Source: 2-02-FULL-66-14 sp037443705 (GTDB lineage: Bacteria > Pseudomonadota > Gammaproteobacteria > Burkholderiales > SG8-39). Taken from it: a stretch of DNA of 39,820 bases. Positions within the stretch are counted from its first letter, which is position 1. Each line of letters starts with the position of its first letter. The DNA is taken from contig JBBINV010000036.1 of NCBI GenBank assembly GCA_037443705.1, forward strand, positions 1 through 39,820. The letters run 5' to 3'. The notes below the pieces were generated by a model, which saw nothing but the letters and a program-made list of their open reading frames with translations, searched no databases and was not told the origin of the DNA. The position numbers and the translations under genes are program-made. This document shows, piece after piece, positions 1 through 8,295 of this stretch.

Positions 1-1
1 A

Positions 2-3000
2 GGCGACGTGGTGATCGAGGCCGCGGGCGCGGGCACCGACTCGATCTTCTCCTACGGCGCGTACGGCGTAGTGCCGGACAACGTGGAGAACCTCACGCTC
101 GGCACGAGCGCCGGCTACGGCTCGATCATCGGCAACGCGCTGCCCAATGTTCTCACCGGAAATATGTACGGAAACTGGATCTACGGCGGCGCGGGCGCGG
201 ACACGCTCGACGGCGGCGGCGGATACAGCTACGGCGACGTTCTGGTGGGCGGGTCGGGCAACGATCTCTACATCGTCTACCGCGAAGACGCGGACGTGCT
301 CGAGAAGGCAGGTCCGGGCAGCGGCATCGACACGGTGCGCAGCTACGACAACTACACGCTGCCGGACAACGTGGAGCACCTGACGCTCCTCGAGGACCTT
401 CTCGGCGACGGCGCGTACGCCTACGGCGGGACGGGCAATGCGCTCGCCAACCGCATCGAAGGCAACAGCCGGGACAACGACCTGGACGGCGGCGCAGGCA
501 GCGACACCCTGGTGGGCGGCGCGGGGGACGACTCGTACACCGTGGATTCCACGGCCGACGTGGTCATCGAGGCGGCGGGCGGCGGTGACGACTACGTGCA
601 GGTGCGCACGACGCTGGGCAACGGCACGTTCGTGCTGGCCGCGAACGTCGAGGTCGGCTCACTCAGTGGCGGCGCGGCGCTCAACATGACCGGGAACCCG
701 CTCGACAATGAGATTGTCGGGAATTCGGGCAGCAACACGCTCAATGGCGACGCGGGCAACGACGACCTGCAGGGCATGGGGGGCGGGGATTCGCTGCTCG
801 GTGGCACGGGCAACGACACGCTTGACGGGGGCGGCGGCAGCGACCTTTTGCTTGGCGGCGCGGGCAACGACATCCTGCGCGGCGGCGCGGGCAACGACGT
901 CTATTACGTCAACAGAGGCGACGGTGCGGGCGCGATCCTGCCTGCGAGCGAGGACCAGGTCGTGGAGAATCCGGCCGAAGGCACGGACCTCGTCTACAGC
1001 AGCGTCTACGCCTATACGCTCCCGGGCAACGTCGAGAACCTCGCGCTCCAGGGTGCGGCGCGCAAGGGTTTCGGCAACACGCTGAGCAACACCCTCGCCG
1101 GCAACGGCTACAACAACACCCTCTCGGGCGGCGACGGCAACGACACGATCAACGGCAACTCGGGTAACGACACGCTGCTCGGCGGCGCCGGCAACGACAG
1201 CCTCGACGGCAGCGGCGGCAGCGACAGCATGGATGGGGGCGCCGGCAACGACACTTACGTCGCGGATACCGAATCCGACATCGCCGCCGAGGACTCGTCG
1301 GGCGGAGGCACCGATCTCGTCCTGTCGTGGGACAACTACACCCTTTCGGCGAACATCGAGAACCTCACGCTCACCGGCACCGGATGGAACACCGGCACCG
1401 GCAACGCGTCCGCCAACGTCATCACCGGCAACAGCGGCTGGAACGTGCTCTACGGACTGGGCGACAACGACACCCTTGTCGGCGGCGACGGCTCCGACAC
1501 GCTCGACGGCGGAGCCGGCAACGACAACTTGCAGGGCGGCGGGGACAACGACCTCTATCACGTCGATTCCGCCGGCGACACGATCGTGGAAGCGTTCAAC
1601 GCGGGCAATGATGAAATATTGATCAATGCGCCGGACGGCGCGATCGCGGTGACGATGGCGGCGAACGTCGAGAACCTGTCCATGTCCGAATCCGGGCCCT
1701 CTGCGACGCTCGACCACGACGCGACCGGCAACACGCTCGACAACTACATGCGGGGCAACCTCGGCGCCAACGTCATTTCCGGCGGCGCGGGTAACGACTC
1801 GCTGCACGGCTCCTCCAGCACCGGCAACACGACCGATCTCGGCGGCGCGGGGAATGACTTCGCCTACGGCGGGTACGGCGACGACTCTCTCGCGGGCGAA
1901 GACGGCAACGACGGCTTGTACGGCGGCGCCGGCAGCGACACGATCACCGGTGGCACGGGCAACGATTGGCTCGACGGGGGCGTGGGCAACGACAGCATGA
2001 CGGGCGGTGTGGGCGACGACACCTACTACATCGACAGCGGCAACGGTGGTGCGCCGGCTGCCGGCGAGGATGCGGTCGTCGAGCTGACGGGCGGCGGCAC
2101 CGATACGGTGCAGCTCTCTCGCAGCCTCTCGCTGCCGTCCTACGAGCTGCCGGCGAACGTAGAGAACCTCGACATATACCTCGGCGCGTTCGGCGATCCG
2201 ATCGACGTAACCGGCAATGCCGCAAACAACCTGATCCAGGTGTTCAGCCGGTTTTCGGGCAGCGGCGACTCGTACGACGGCGGCACGGGCAGCGACACGC
2301 TCGCCGCGCAGCTCGACTGGTCCGAAGGCGCGTACTCGGTCGGCACCGACGGCTTCGAGCGCATCGAGCTCGACCTCACCCTGTCTTCGAGCGACTGGAC
2401 CATCGCGACCGGCGACATGGCGGCGCAGCAGATCGTCCTGTCCGGGTATCTGTCCAGCGACGCGGATCTCACGCTCACCGAGCTGAGGAGCGCCGACGCG
2501 CGGCTGGTTCTGGACGGCCTCAATAGCGACGGCGGGGGCGACGAGCAACTCACGCTGACATCGACCGATGCCTCCGGTGGCGCGGACGTGCTCGATATCG
2601 AGCTAGTGGGCCAGGGCGGCACCCTCAGCCTGGCCACGGCCGGCATCGAGACCGTGGCGCTCGCGGTGGTGGGTGTAGCGTTCTACGGCGACCTCGCCTT
2701 CGCAGGCACCGACGTGACGGCGATCACCGCCACCGGCGCAGCGAACGGCACTCTGCACCTGAGAGGTCTCGAGAGCGGCAACGACGTCACACTGCAGAAC
2801 TTCCTGATGTCTGACGGGACGACCGGGCTGTATCTGACGGATCCCGCTCCGGCCTCGCAGAGCCTCGACCTCGTGGTGGACAATGTGTGGATCGACAACC
2901 TCGCCCTCGACTCCGGCATCAACTACCTCGAGACACTGAACATCGATACGCGCGGCGACACGACCTTCACCAACGGGGCGAGTTACATCAATATCAGCTC

Positions 3001-3934
3001 GGCGAACGCAGCGACCGACATCGTGCTCACCGGCGCCCAGGACCTGGAGCTGCTCAACATCACCGACGACCTGGATGCCTCGGGATTCAGCGGCAACCTC
3101 GTCGCGCGCTGGAACGGCAACGGGACCTTCCTTGCCGGCTCGGGCGACGACTCGATCTGGGGGTTCGGCGGCACGCAGACGTTCAACTTCGGCGCCAATC
3201 TCGACGGCAACGACACCGTGAACGACAGCAACAGCGGCGACGTCGACGTACTGAGTGCCGACGTCTCGGGATCGATGGCGCTGAACATCTATGAGATCGA
3301 GAACCTCGACTTCACCGCAACCGGCGCGGCGACGCTCGATCTCACGAACGTCTATTGGTATTACAACCTGATCGACGTCGACCTCGCGGGCGGCGCCAGC
3401 GTGACGCTCGTCAACCAGACGACCGGCAGCGGCCCCGGCTATTTCGGCCAGTACGCCGTCGATGCCTCGGGGCTCACGGGAAGCGCCACGCTGCTCGTCG
3501 ACATGGACGGCATGAAGGCGGGTGGCAGCTCGTTCCTTGGCACCGGAAACGCCGACACGCTCGACGGCGGCCTCGCCAACGACACCTTCACCGGCGGCGG
3601 CGGAGCGGACCAGTTCGTGTTCGACGACTTCGACAATACGAACGATACGGACGTGATCACGGACTTTGTGGTCGGCACCGACAAGATCGCGCTCTCGCTC
3701 AGCGTGTTCGGCGACATCGGCGACGTAGGCCTTGCGATCGGCGAGGGTGTGTTCGTGTCGGCAGCCGGGGCGCCGGTCGCGGGCGATGCGGACGACCGCG
3801 TCCTGTACGACCAGTCGACGGGCGCGCTTTACTACGACCCGGACGGCAACGGGAGCGATGGTGCGGTGCAGATCGCGACGCTCACCGGCTCGCCGGACAC
3901 GCTCGCGGAGACGGACTTCGTGGTGATCGCGTAA
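2..3934 (+). CDS. RTX-family secreted calcium-binding repeat protein, C-terminal part (5' end outside window)
   Basis: The reading frame is open from the first bases, so the N-terminus lies upstream; about 1310 residues are visible. It is built from RTX nonapeptides of the GGxGNDxLx type (for example GGAGNDSLDG, GGTGNDTLDG) in blocks. The blocks alternate with a second motif, NVENLTL or variants, seen about seven times at roughly 100-residue spacing, giving a composite unit of beta-roll plus linker. Codons about 760-1180 carry few nonapeptides and look like a separate beta-rich segment. The last repeats (GGLANDTFTGGGGADQF) are followed by an acidic tail ending DFVVIA, the usual layout of a type I secretion signal at the C-terminus. 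In this family the repeats bind calcium outside the cell after export by an ABC/HlyD/TolC machine. No exporter gene is visible here. The function (surface layer, adhesin or enzyme) would be set by the missing N-terminus. Confidence 0.93.
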   Translation, partial: GDVVIEAAGAGTDSIFSYGAYGVVPDNVENLTLGTSAGYGSIIGNALPNVLTGNMYGNWIYGGAGADTLDGGGGYSYGDVLVGGSGNDLYIVYREDADVLEKAGPGSGIDTVRSYDNYTLPDNVEHLTLLEDLLGDGAYAYGGTGNALANRIEGNSRDNDLDGGAGSDTLVGGAGDDSYTVDSTADVVIEAAGGGDDYVQVRTTLGNGTFVLAANVEVGSLSGGAALNMTGNPLDNEIVGNSGSNTLNGDAGNDDLQGMGGGDSLLGGTGNDTLDGGGGSDLLLGGAGNDILRGGAGNDVYYVNRGDGAGAILPASEDQVVENPAEGTDLVYSSVYAYTLPGNVENLALQGAARKGFGNTLSNTLAGNGYNNTLSGGDGNDTINGNSGNDTLLGGAGNDSLDGSGGSDSMDGGAGNDTYVADTESDIAAEDSSGGGTDLVLSWDNYTLSANIENLTLTGTGWNTGTGNASANVITGNSGWNVLYGLGDNDTLVGGDGSDTLDGGAGNDNLQGGGDNDLYHVDSAGDTIVEAFNAGNDEILINAPDGAIAVTMAANVENLSMSESGPSATLDHDATGNTLDNYMRGNLGANVISGGAGNDSLHGSSSTGNTTDLGGAGNDFAYGGYGDDSLAGEDGNDGLYGGAGSDTITGGTGNDWLDGGVGNDSMTGGVGDDTYYIDSGNGGAPAAGEDAVVELTGGGTDTVQLSRSLSLPSYELPANVENLDIYLGAFGDPIDVTGNAANNLIQVFSRFSGSGDSYDGGTGSDTLAAQLDWSEGAYSVGTDGFERIELDLTLSSSDWTIATGDMAAQQIVLSGYLSSDADLTLTELRSADARLVLDGLNSDGGGDEQLTLTSTDASGGADVLDIELVGQGGTLSLATAGIETVALAVVGVAFYGDLAFAGTDVTAITATGAANGTLHLRGLESGNDVTLQNFLMSDGTTGLYLTDPAPASQSLDLVVDNVWIDNLALDSGINYLETLNIDTRGDTTFTNGASYINISSANAATDIVLTGAQDLELLNITDDLDASGFSGNLVARWNGNGTFLAGSGDDSIWGFGGTQTFNFGANLDGNDTVNDSNSGDVDVLSADVSGSMALNIYEIENLDFTATGAATLDLTNVYWYYNLIDVDLAGGASVTLVNQTTGSGPGYFGQYAVDASGLTGSATLLVDMDGMKAGGSSFLGTGNADTLDGGLANDTFTGGGGADQFVFDDFDNTNDTDVITDFVVGTDKIALSLSVFGDIGDVGLAIGEGVFVSAAGAPVAGDADDRVLYDQSTGALYYDPDGNGSDGAVQIATLTGSPDTLAETDFVVIA

Positions 3935-3960
3935 GCCGCCTGCAGGGGGCTGCAAGAGCA

Positions 3961-3994
3961 AAGAGGGCGGGGATTACCCGCCCTCTTTTTTTTC
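3961..3994 (+). terminator. Rho-independent terminator after the RTX gene
   Basis: GAGGGCGGG (3964-3972), loop GATTA and CCCGCCCTC (3978-3986) form a perfect 9-bp GC-rich stem, extended by AAA/TTT and followed by an unbroken run of eight T (3987-3994). It starts 26 nt after the RTX stop. On the opposite strand the tail is only TTT followed by mixed bases, so it may act weakly for the convergent cytochrome operon as well. Confidence 0.93.
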
Positions 3995-4001
3995 TACCGT
4001 C

Positions 4002-4334
4002 TTACCTCTGGAAATGCAGCGCGGACTTCTGGCTGGAGAACCACGCCGCCAGGTCCTCGATGTCCTGCTTCGAGAGGCCCGCGGCGAAGCCTTTCATGAT
4101 CGCGTTGTTGCGCTTGCCGGCCTTGTAGTCCGAGAGCGCCTTGACGAGGTAGTCGTAGTGCTGGCCCGCGAGGATCGGCTGGTCGGGCGCCGAGGGCTTG
4201 GACCCTTCGGGGCCGTGGCACGCGGCGCAGACCGCCGCCGCCTTGGTCTTGCCGTTTTCGGGATTGCCTTTGGCATGAACCGTACCGGCCACGGCCAGGG
4301 CGAGAAACGATGTTGCCAGCAGAAAGGCCCTCAT
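4002..4334 (-). CDS. Class I cytochrome c, monohaem, periplasmic
   Basis: 110 residues. An N-terminal signal peptide (hydrophobic residues 3-19, likely cut after VHA at residue 21) precedes one haem-binding motif CAACH (residues 36-40). The candidate axial methionine is Met80 in the segment NAIMKGFAAGLS. Size and motif order fit small soluble class I cytochromes c of the c553/c4 type, which carry electrons in the periplasm. The ATG at 4334 is chosen because it begins exactly at the signal peptide and overlaps the stop of the upstream cytochrome gene as ATGA. An open frame continues upstream to 4550, but it is only antisense-like sequence within the neighbour. The redox partner is not evident; a terminal oxidase or a dehydrogenase are both possible. 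Confidence 0.9.
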   Translation of the reverse strand: MRAFLLATSFLALAVAGTVHAKGNPENGKTKAAAVCAACHGPEGSKPSAPDQPILAGQHYDYLVKALSDYKAGKRNNAIMKGFAAGLSKQDIEDLAAWFSSQKSALHFQR

Positions 4335-4669
4335 TTTCCGCCCCCCGCGTAGTACGCCGCCACGTCGGCCATGTCCTGCTCGGAGAGGCCCGCGGCGATG
4401 CCGCGCATCGAGGGATGCGTGCGCTCGCCCGACTTGTAGGCCTGGAGCGCGCGCACGAGGTAGGTCGCCTGCTGGCCGCCGAGGAGCGGCACGTGGTAGA
4501 CGGTCGGATAGGCGGTCTTGTAGCCCGGGATGCCATGGCAGCCTTCGCACATGGCGATCTTCTTCTTGCCGGCTTCGGCGCTGCCGGCCGGCTGCTGCTG
4601 CGCGGCCGCCTGCGCGGCGGCGAGCGCGAGGCCCGCGGCGGCTGCGATGAAAGTGAAGCGACGAGGCAT
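4331..4669 (-). CDS. Class I cytochrome c, monohaem, periplasmic (first gene of the pair)
   Basis: 112 residues with an Ala-rich signal peptide (residues 1-23, cut near AQAAA), one haem motif CEGCH (41-45) and a probable axial methionine Met88 in HPSMRGIAAGLSEQDMADVAAYYAG. The C-terminal half resembles the next gene closely (xxMxGxAAGLSxQDxxDxAAxx), so the pair looks like a tandem duplication. Together they resemble the two halves of dihaem cytochrome c4, but as separate proteins. The stop overlaps the next start by ATGA, so the two are probably translationally coupled. The gene diverges from the MoxR gene across 77 bp. Confidence 0.9.
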   Translation of the reverse strand: MPRRFTFIAAAAGLALAAAQAAAQQQPAGSAEAGKKKIAMCEGCHGIPGYKTAYPTVYHVPLLGGQQATYLVRALQAYKSGERTHPSMRGIAAGLSEQDMADVAAYYAGGGK

Positions 4670-4700
4670 GGTTCGTTCTGGTTGTTGAGGAAGGTCAAGG

Positions 4701-4719
4701 ATTCTACAACAGGTAGAAT
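4701..4719. promoter_or_regulatory. Inverted repeat in the divergent cytochrome/MoxR promoter region
   Basis: ATTCTAC-AACAG-GTAGAAT is a perfect 7-bp inverted repeat with a 5-nt spacer. It sits between the cytochrome pair (start 4669, minus) and moxR (start 4747, plus). Each arm contains TAGAAT read outward, a good match to a sigma70 -10 box in either direction, so the element could be a pair of back-to-back -10 boxes, an operator, or both. No clear -35 boxes are visible at the standard distance. Confidence 0.45.
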
Positions 4720-4746
4720 GCGCTTTTGCCCGGGGATATCGATTTC

Positions 4747-5592
4747 ATGCGCTTCAACGGTTCCGCCGAATACGTCTCCACCGACGACCTGACGCTCGCG
4801 GTCAACGCCGCGATCACGCTGCAGCGCCCGCTCCTCGTCAAGGGCGAGCCCGGCACCGGCAAGACCATGCTCGCGGTCCAGGTCGCCAAGGCCCTGGGGG
4901 TGCCGCTGCTCGAGTGGCACATCAAGTCGACCACCAAGGCGCAGCAGGGCCTGTACGAATACGACGCGGTCTCGCGCCTGCGCGACTCCCAGCTCGGCGA
5001 CCCCCGCGTGCACGACATCCACAACTACATCGTGAAGGGCATGCTCTGGCAGGCGTTCACCGCCGATTCGCCCGTGGTGCTCCTGATCGACGAGATCGAC
5101 AAGGCGGACATCGAGTTCCCGAACGACCTGCTGCGCGAACTGGACCGCATGGAGTTTTACGTCTACGAGACGCGCGAGCTGGTAAGGGCGAAGCACCGGC
5201 CGATCGTGTTCATCACCTCGAACAACGAAAAGGAGCTTCCGGATGCGTTCCTGCGCCGCTGCTTCTTCCACTACATCCGCTTCCCGGACAAGGAGACGAT
5301 GGAGAGAATCGTGGGCGTGCACTACCCCTCGCTCAAGAAATCGCTCCTTCGCGAGGCGATGGAGGTGTTCTTCGAGGTGCGTGAGGTGCCGGGCCTGAAG
5401 AAGAAGCCCTCGACCTCGGAGCTGCTCGACTGGCTGAAGCTCCTCCTTGCCGAGGACATCCCGCCGGACGCGCTCCGCTCCAAGGACCGCAAGACCATCA
5501 TCCCGCCGCTGCACGGCGCGCTGCTCAAGAACGAACAGGACGTGCACCTCTTCGAGCGGCTCGTCTTCATGACCCGCGCCAAGGGAGCCTGA
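4747..5592 (+). CDS. MoxR-family AAA+ ATPase
   Basis: 281 residues. Walker A GEPGTGKT is at residues 33-40, Walker B LLIDEIDKAD near 110-118, and a sensor-1 region ITSNNEKELPDAFLRRC follows. MoxR ATPases act as chaperones that activate or insert cofactors into partner proteins, usually together with a VWA-domain protein. The partner here is the CoxE-type gene two positions downstream. The ATG at 4747 is preferred because MRFNGSAEYVSTDDL matches the usual family N-terminus; an in-frame TTG at 4726 would add seven residues with no better ribosome site. It is the first gene of a three-gene operon, with the next start 7 nt after its stop. The target enzyme of this pair is not identifiable from the window. 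Confidence 0.92.
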   Translation: MRFNGSAEYVSTDDLTLAVNAAITLQRPLLVKGEPGTGKTMLAVQVAKALGVPLLEWHIKSTTKAQQGLYEYDAVSRLRDSQLGDPRVHDIHNYIVKGMLWQAFTADSPVVLLIDEIDKADIEFPNDLLRELDRMEFYVYETRELVRAKHRPIVFITSNNEKELPDAFLRRCFFHYIRFPDKETMERIVGVHYPSLKKSLLREAMEVFFEVREVPGLKKKPSTSELLDWLKLLLAEDIPPDALRSKDRKTIIPPLHGALLKNEQDVHLFERLVFMTRAKGA

Positions 5593-5599
5593 GAATCAG

Positions 5600-6391
5600 A
5601 TGGACTTGAAGCTCGGGGGCAAGACCGCGCTTGTCTCGGGCTCGACCAAAGGAATCGGGTTTGCGATCGCAGCGCTGCTCGCGCGCGAAGGCGCGCGGGT
5701 GATCCTGAACGGCAGAACCGAGGAGGCCGTCGCCGAGTCGAAGAGGAGGATTCTCGATTCGAGTCCGGAAGCCGGAATCGAAGGCTTCGCCGGGGACCTC
5801 GCCACCGCCGCCGGGTGCGACGCGATCGCGCGGCGCTTCCCGGCTGTGGACATCCTCGTCAACAACCTCGGCATCTTCGAGCGAAAGGCGTTCCAGGAGA
5901 TCACTGACGAAGACTGGCAGCGCTATTTCGACGTGAACGTGATGAGCGGCGTGCGCCTTGCGCGCGCCTACCTGCCGGGCATGAAGCGGCGGGACTGGGG
6001 CCGGATCGTGTTCATCTCGAGCGAGAGCGCGATCCAGATCCCGGACAACATGATCCACTACGCAATGACGAAGACCGCTCAGCTCGCGATCTCGCGCGGG
6101 CTCGCCGAGACCTGCGTGGGCACCCGAGTCACGGTAAACGCGGTGCTGCCCGGTCCTACCCTCAGCGACGGCAACAAGGCGGCAATCGCGAAGCGCGCCC
6201 CCGGCCGCCCGTTCCCGGAGGTGGAGAAGGAGTTCTTCGAGAAGATCCGCCCGAGCTCGCTCCTCAAGCGCTACGCGCAGCCCGAAGAGGTCGCGTCGCT
6301 CGTCGCCTACGTCTGCAGCCCGCTTGCGTCGGCCACCAACGGCGCGGCGCTGCGCGTGGACGGCGGCGTGGTCCGGGCCTGCTTCGGATAG
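5600..6391 (+). CDS. Short-chain dehydrogenase/reductase (SDR)
   Basis: 263 residues. The Rossmann nucleotide-binding motif is GSTKGIG (residues 14-20), a variant of TGxxxGIG; then come NNLG (the NNAG position), the catalytic serine in FISSES, and the YxxxK pair as YAMTK (Tyr154, Lys158), so the enzyme should be active. The C-terminal RVDGGVV segment is standard for classical SDRs that use NAD(P)H. The substrate cannot be read from the sequence; FabG-like 3-oxoacyl reductases are the nearest general description. It sits between moxR and the VWA gene with gaps of 7 and 8 nt, so all three are almost certainly co-transcribed, which is an unusual interruption of a normally adjacent pair. Confidence 0.9.
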   Translation: MDLKLGGKTALVSGSTKGIGFAIAALLAREGARVILNGRTEEAVAESKRRILDSSPEAGIEGFAGDLATAAGCDAIARRFPAVDILVNNLGIFERKAFQEITDEDWQRYFDVNVMSGVRLARAYLPGMKRRDWGRIVFISSESAIQIPDNMIHYAMTKTAQLAISRGLAETCVGTRVTVNAVLPGPTLSDGNKAAIAKRAPGRPFPEVEKEFFEKIRPSSLLKRYAQPEEVASLVAYVCSPLASATNGAALRVDGGVVRACFG

Positions 6392-6399
6392 GACCGGCC

Positions 6400-7572
6400 G
6401 TGCTGATCGACTTCTTCCTCAAGCTGAAGAGCCACAGGCTCCCGGTCTCGATCAAGGAGTACCTGACGCTGCTCGAAGCCATGCAGCGCGGCGTGATCGG
6501 GCCGTCGGTCGACGATTTCTATTACCTCTCGCGCGCGGCGCTGGTGAAGGACGAGGCGAACTTCGACAAGTTCGACCGCGCGTTCTCCGAGTTCTGGCAG
6601 GGCGTGGAGACGATTCCCGGAATCGAGTCGCAGATTCCGCTGGAGTGGCTGCTGAAGCAGGTCGAGCTCGCGTTGACGGAGGAAGAGAAGGCGCAGATCA
6701 AGGCGCTCGGCGGGTGGGACAAGCTCATGGAGACGCTCAAGAAACGCCTCGAGGAGCAGAAAAGCCGCCACCAGGGCGGCTCGAAGTGGATCGGCACCGG
6801 CGGCACCTCGCCTTTCGGCGCCTACGGCTACAACCCGGAGGGCATCCGAATCGGCCAGGACCGCGGCCGCAACCGCAGCGCGGTGAAGGTGTGGGACCAG
6901 CGCGAGTACCAGAACCTGGACGACTCCGTCGAGCTGGGGACGAGAAACATCAAGGTCGCACTGCGGCGCTTGCGGAAATTTGCCCGGGAGGGCGCGCCCG
7001 AGGAGTTCGATCTGGATACGACCATTTCCCAGACGGCGAAAAAGGCGTATCTCGACATCCACATGCGCCCGGAGCGGCGCAATGCGATCAAGGTGCTCAT
7101 GTTCATGGACATCGGCGGCACCATGGACGACCACGTCAAGCTCGCCGAGGAGCTGTTCTCGGCTTCGAAGACCGAGTTCAAGCACCTGGAGTTCTACTAC
7201 TTCCACAACTGCCTCTACGATTTCGTCTGGAAGGACAACCGCCGGCGCCACTCCGAGCGCACGCGCACCTGGGAGATCCTCCACAAGTACGGCCACGACT
7301 ACAAGGTGATCTTCGTCGGCGACGCGACCATGAGCCCGTATGAGATTCTGCAGCCCGGCGGAAGCATCGAATATTTCAACGAGGAGCCGGGCGCGGTCTG
7401 GATCAGGCGCGTGACCGACGTCTATTCCAGGTGCGTCTGGCTCAACCCCGAGCCCGAGGAAATCTGGCCCTACCGCCAGTCGATCCAGGTGATCAAGGAG
7501 CTGATGGGCAACCGCATGTTCCCCACCACGATCGAGGGCATCGAGCGGGCGATGAAAGCGCTCGCCAAGTGA
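6400..7572 (+). CDS. CoxE-type VWA-domain protein, MoxR partner
   Basis: 390 residues starting with GTG 8 nt after the SDR stop. The N-terminal part (LIDFFLKLKSHRLPVSIKEYLTLLEAM) is typical of CoxE-like proteins. A metal-ion-dependent adhesion site-like motif DIGGTMDD begins at residue 237, close to the DxGxS/T pattern of von Willebrand A domains. The middle carries a charged, Gly-rich segment (GGTSPFGAYGYNPEGIRIGQ) common in this family. Such proteins work with a MoxR ATPase in maturation of partner enzymes (CoxD/CoxE for carbon monoxide dehydrogenase is the named case). No CO dehydrogenase genes are in this window. The gene ends one base before the convergent VapC stop. Confidence 0.88.
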   Translation: MLIDFFLKLKSHRLPVSIKEYLTLLEAMQRGVIGPSVDDFYYLSRAALVKDEANFDKFDRAFSEFWQGVETIPGIESQIPLEWLLKQVELALTEEEKAQIKALGGWDKLMETLKKRLEEQKSRHQGGSKWIGTGGTSPFGAYGYNPEGIRIGQDRGRNRSAVKVWDQREYQNLDDSVELGTRNIKVALRRLRKFAREGAPEEFDLDTTISQTAKKAYLDIHMRPERRNAIKVLMFMDIGGTMDDHVKLAEELFSASKTEFKHLEFYYFHNCLYDFVWKDNRRRHSERTRTWEILHKYGHDYKVIFVGDATMSPYEILQPGGSIEYFNEEPGAVWIRRVTDVYSRCVWLNPEPEEIWPYRQSIQVIKELMGNRMFPTTIEGIERAMKALAK

Positions 7573-7573
7573 C

Positions 7574-7996
7574 CTAGGACCGGGTCCAGGGGTTGAGCAG
7601 CGCGACACCGAAGGGCTCGAAATGCGGCGCGTTGCGCGTAACGAGCGTCAGTCCGCGATCGAGCGCGGTCGCGGCGATCAGCCCGTGGACGAACGATCCG
7701 CTGCGGCCACCCCTCCCGGCACGCGCCGCGACATCCGCCCAGCGAAGGATCACCGCCTCGTCCACCGGGACGATGCGGCCGGAAAATGCCCGCCGCAGCC
7801 TCTCGCTCCAGCTCAGCAGCGCGCTTCGGCGCCTGCCGGGCGCGAGCCGCGACACGCCCCGGCGTATCTCGCCCAGGGTGATCACCGACACATGCAGCGA
7901 ATCGGGATCGGCCTCGGACATCCAGCCGACGACGCCCCCGTCCGGCCGAGGCTTCGAGAGCTCCGACATGACGCACGTGTCGATGAGATAGCTCAC
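7574..7996 (-). CDS. VapC/FitB-like PIN-domain toxin
   Basis: 140 residues from GTG at 7996. PIN-domain signs are IDTCVMSEL (first Asp, then Glu), TLGEIRRGV (Glu) and GLIAATALDRGLTLVTRN at the end. In this family the residue before GLIAAT is normally Asp (VDGLIAAT); here it is His104, so one catalytic metal ligand appears to be lost. PIN toxins are ribonucleases that cut tRNA, rRNA or mRNA. The start is chosen because GTG overlaps the antitoxin stop as GTGA; an open frame upstream to 8062 lies within the antitoxin gene. The pair forms a standard type II toxin-antitoxin operon with the antitoxin first. Confidence 0.85.
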   Translation of the reverse strand: MSYLIDTCVMSELSKPRPDGGVVGWMSEADPDSLHVSVITLGEIRRGVSRLAPGRRRSALLSWSERLRRAFSGRIVPVDEAVILRWADVAARAGRGGRSGSFVHGLIAATALDRGLTLVTRNAPHFEPFGVALLNPWTRS

Positions 7997-8253
7997 GCCG
8001 GATCGGCCCTTCGGGCAGGCGAGCCGTCGCGGACGAGGATGCGGCTGAGGTCCACCGGGCACGCGCGCAACAGATCGAGCAGCGCCCTCGCCGCCCGGCG
8101 CTTTCCCGCCGGGCTGCGCCCCCCGGCGATCGCGGACACGGTCACGACCGGCCGGCCATGTCGCGTGACCGTCTGCGGACCCTCGCTCAGGGCGCGGTCG
8201 ACGACCCGGCTGAACTCGTTCTTCGCCTTCTGCAAGGGCCAGCGCGCGCTCAT
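7993..8253 (-). CDS. Phd/YefM-type antitoxin
   Basis: 86 residues. The N-terminal segment WPLQKAKNEFSRVVDRA followed by GPQTVTRHGRPVVTVSA is the Phd/YefM fold signature: it dimerises, binds the operator, and the C-terminal tail wraps the toxin. Its stop overlaps the toxin GTG (GTGA), giving tight translational coupling. Antitoxins of this class repress their own operon, so the inverted repeat at 8265-8285, starting 12 nt upstream of the start codon, is the obvious operator candidate. Confidence 0.88.
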   Translation of the reverse strand: MSARWPLQKAKNEFSRVVDRALSEGPQTVTRHGRPVVTVSAIAGGRSPAGKRRAARALLDLLRACPVDLSRILVRDGSPARRADPA

Positions 8254-8264
8254 GCTATCCTGCG

Positions 8265-8285
8265 ATCTGTCTAGTATGGACAGAT
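8265..8285. promoter_or_regulatory. Operator candidate between the toxin-antitoxin operon and the Crp/Fnr gene
   Basis: Perfect 7-bp inverted repeat with arms ATCTGTC (8265-8271) and GACAGAT (8279-8285), separated by 7 nt. It lies between the divergent starts at 8253 (minus) and 8296 (plus), only 42 bp apart, so a bound protein would affect both promoters. By family rule the Phd antitoxin is the likeliest ligand; the Crp/Fnr regulator itself is a second possibility, although the arms do not match the TTGAT/ATCAA or TGTGA half sites. Confidence 0.5.
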
Positions 8286-8295
8286 TTTACACCCC

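Noticed and set aside
1..3934. CRISPR array in the repeated 5' region
   Set aside because: The repeats are coding RTX nonapeptides with variable spacing and an open reading frame throughout.
659..3961. Two long minus-strand open frames (659-2548 and 2603-3961) under the RTX gene
   Set aside because: They are antisense shadows of GC-rich repeats; the composition is Val/Arg/Ala-rich and no domain is present.
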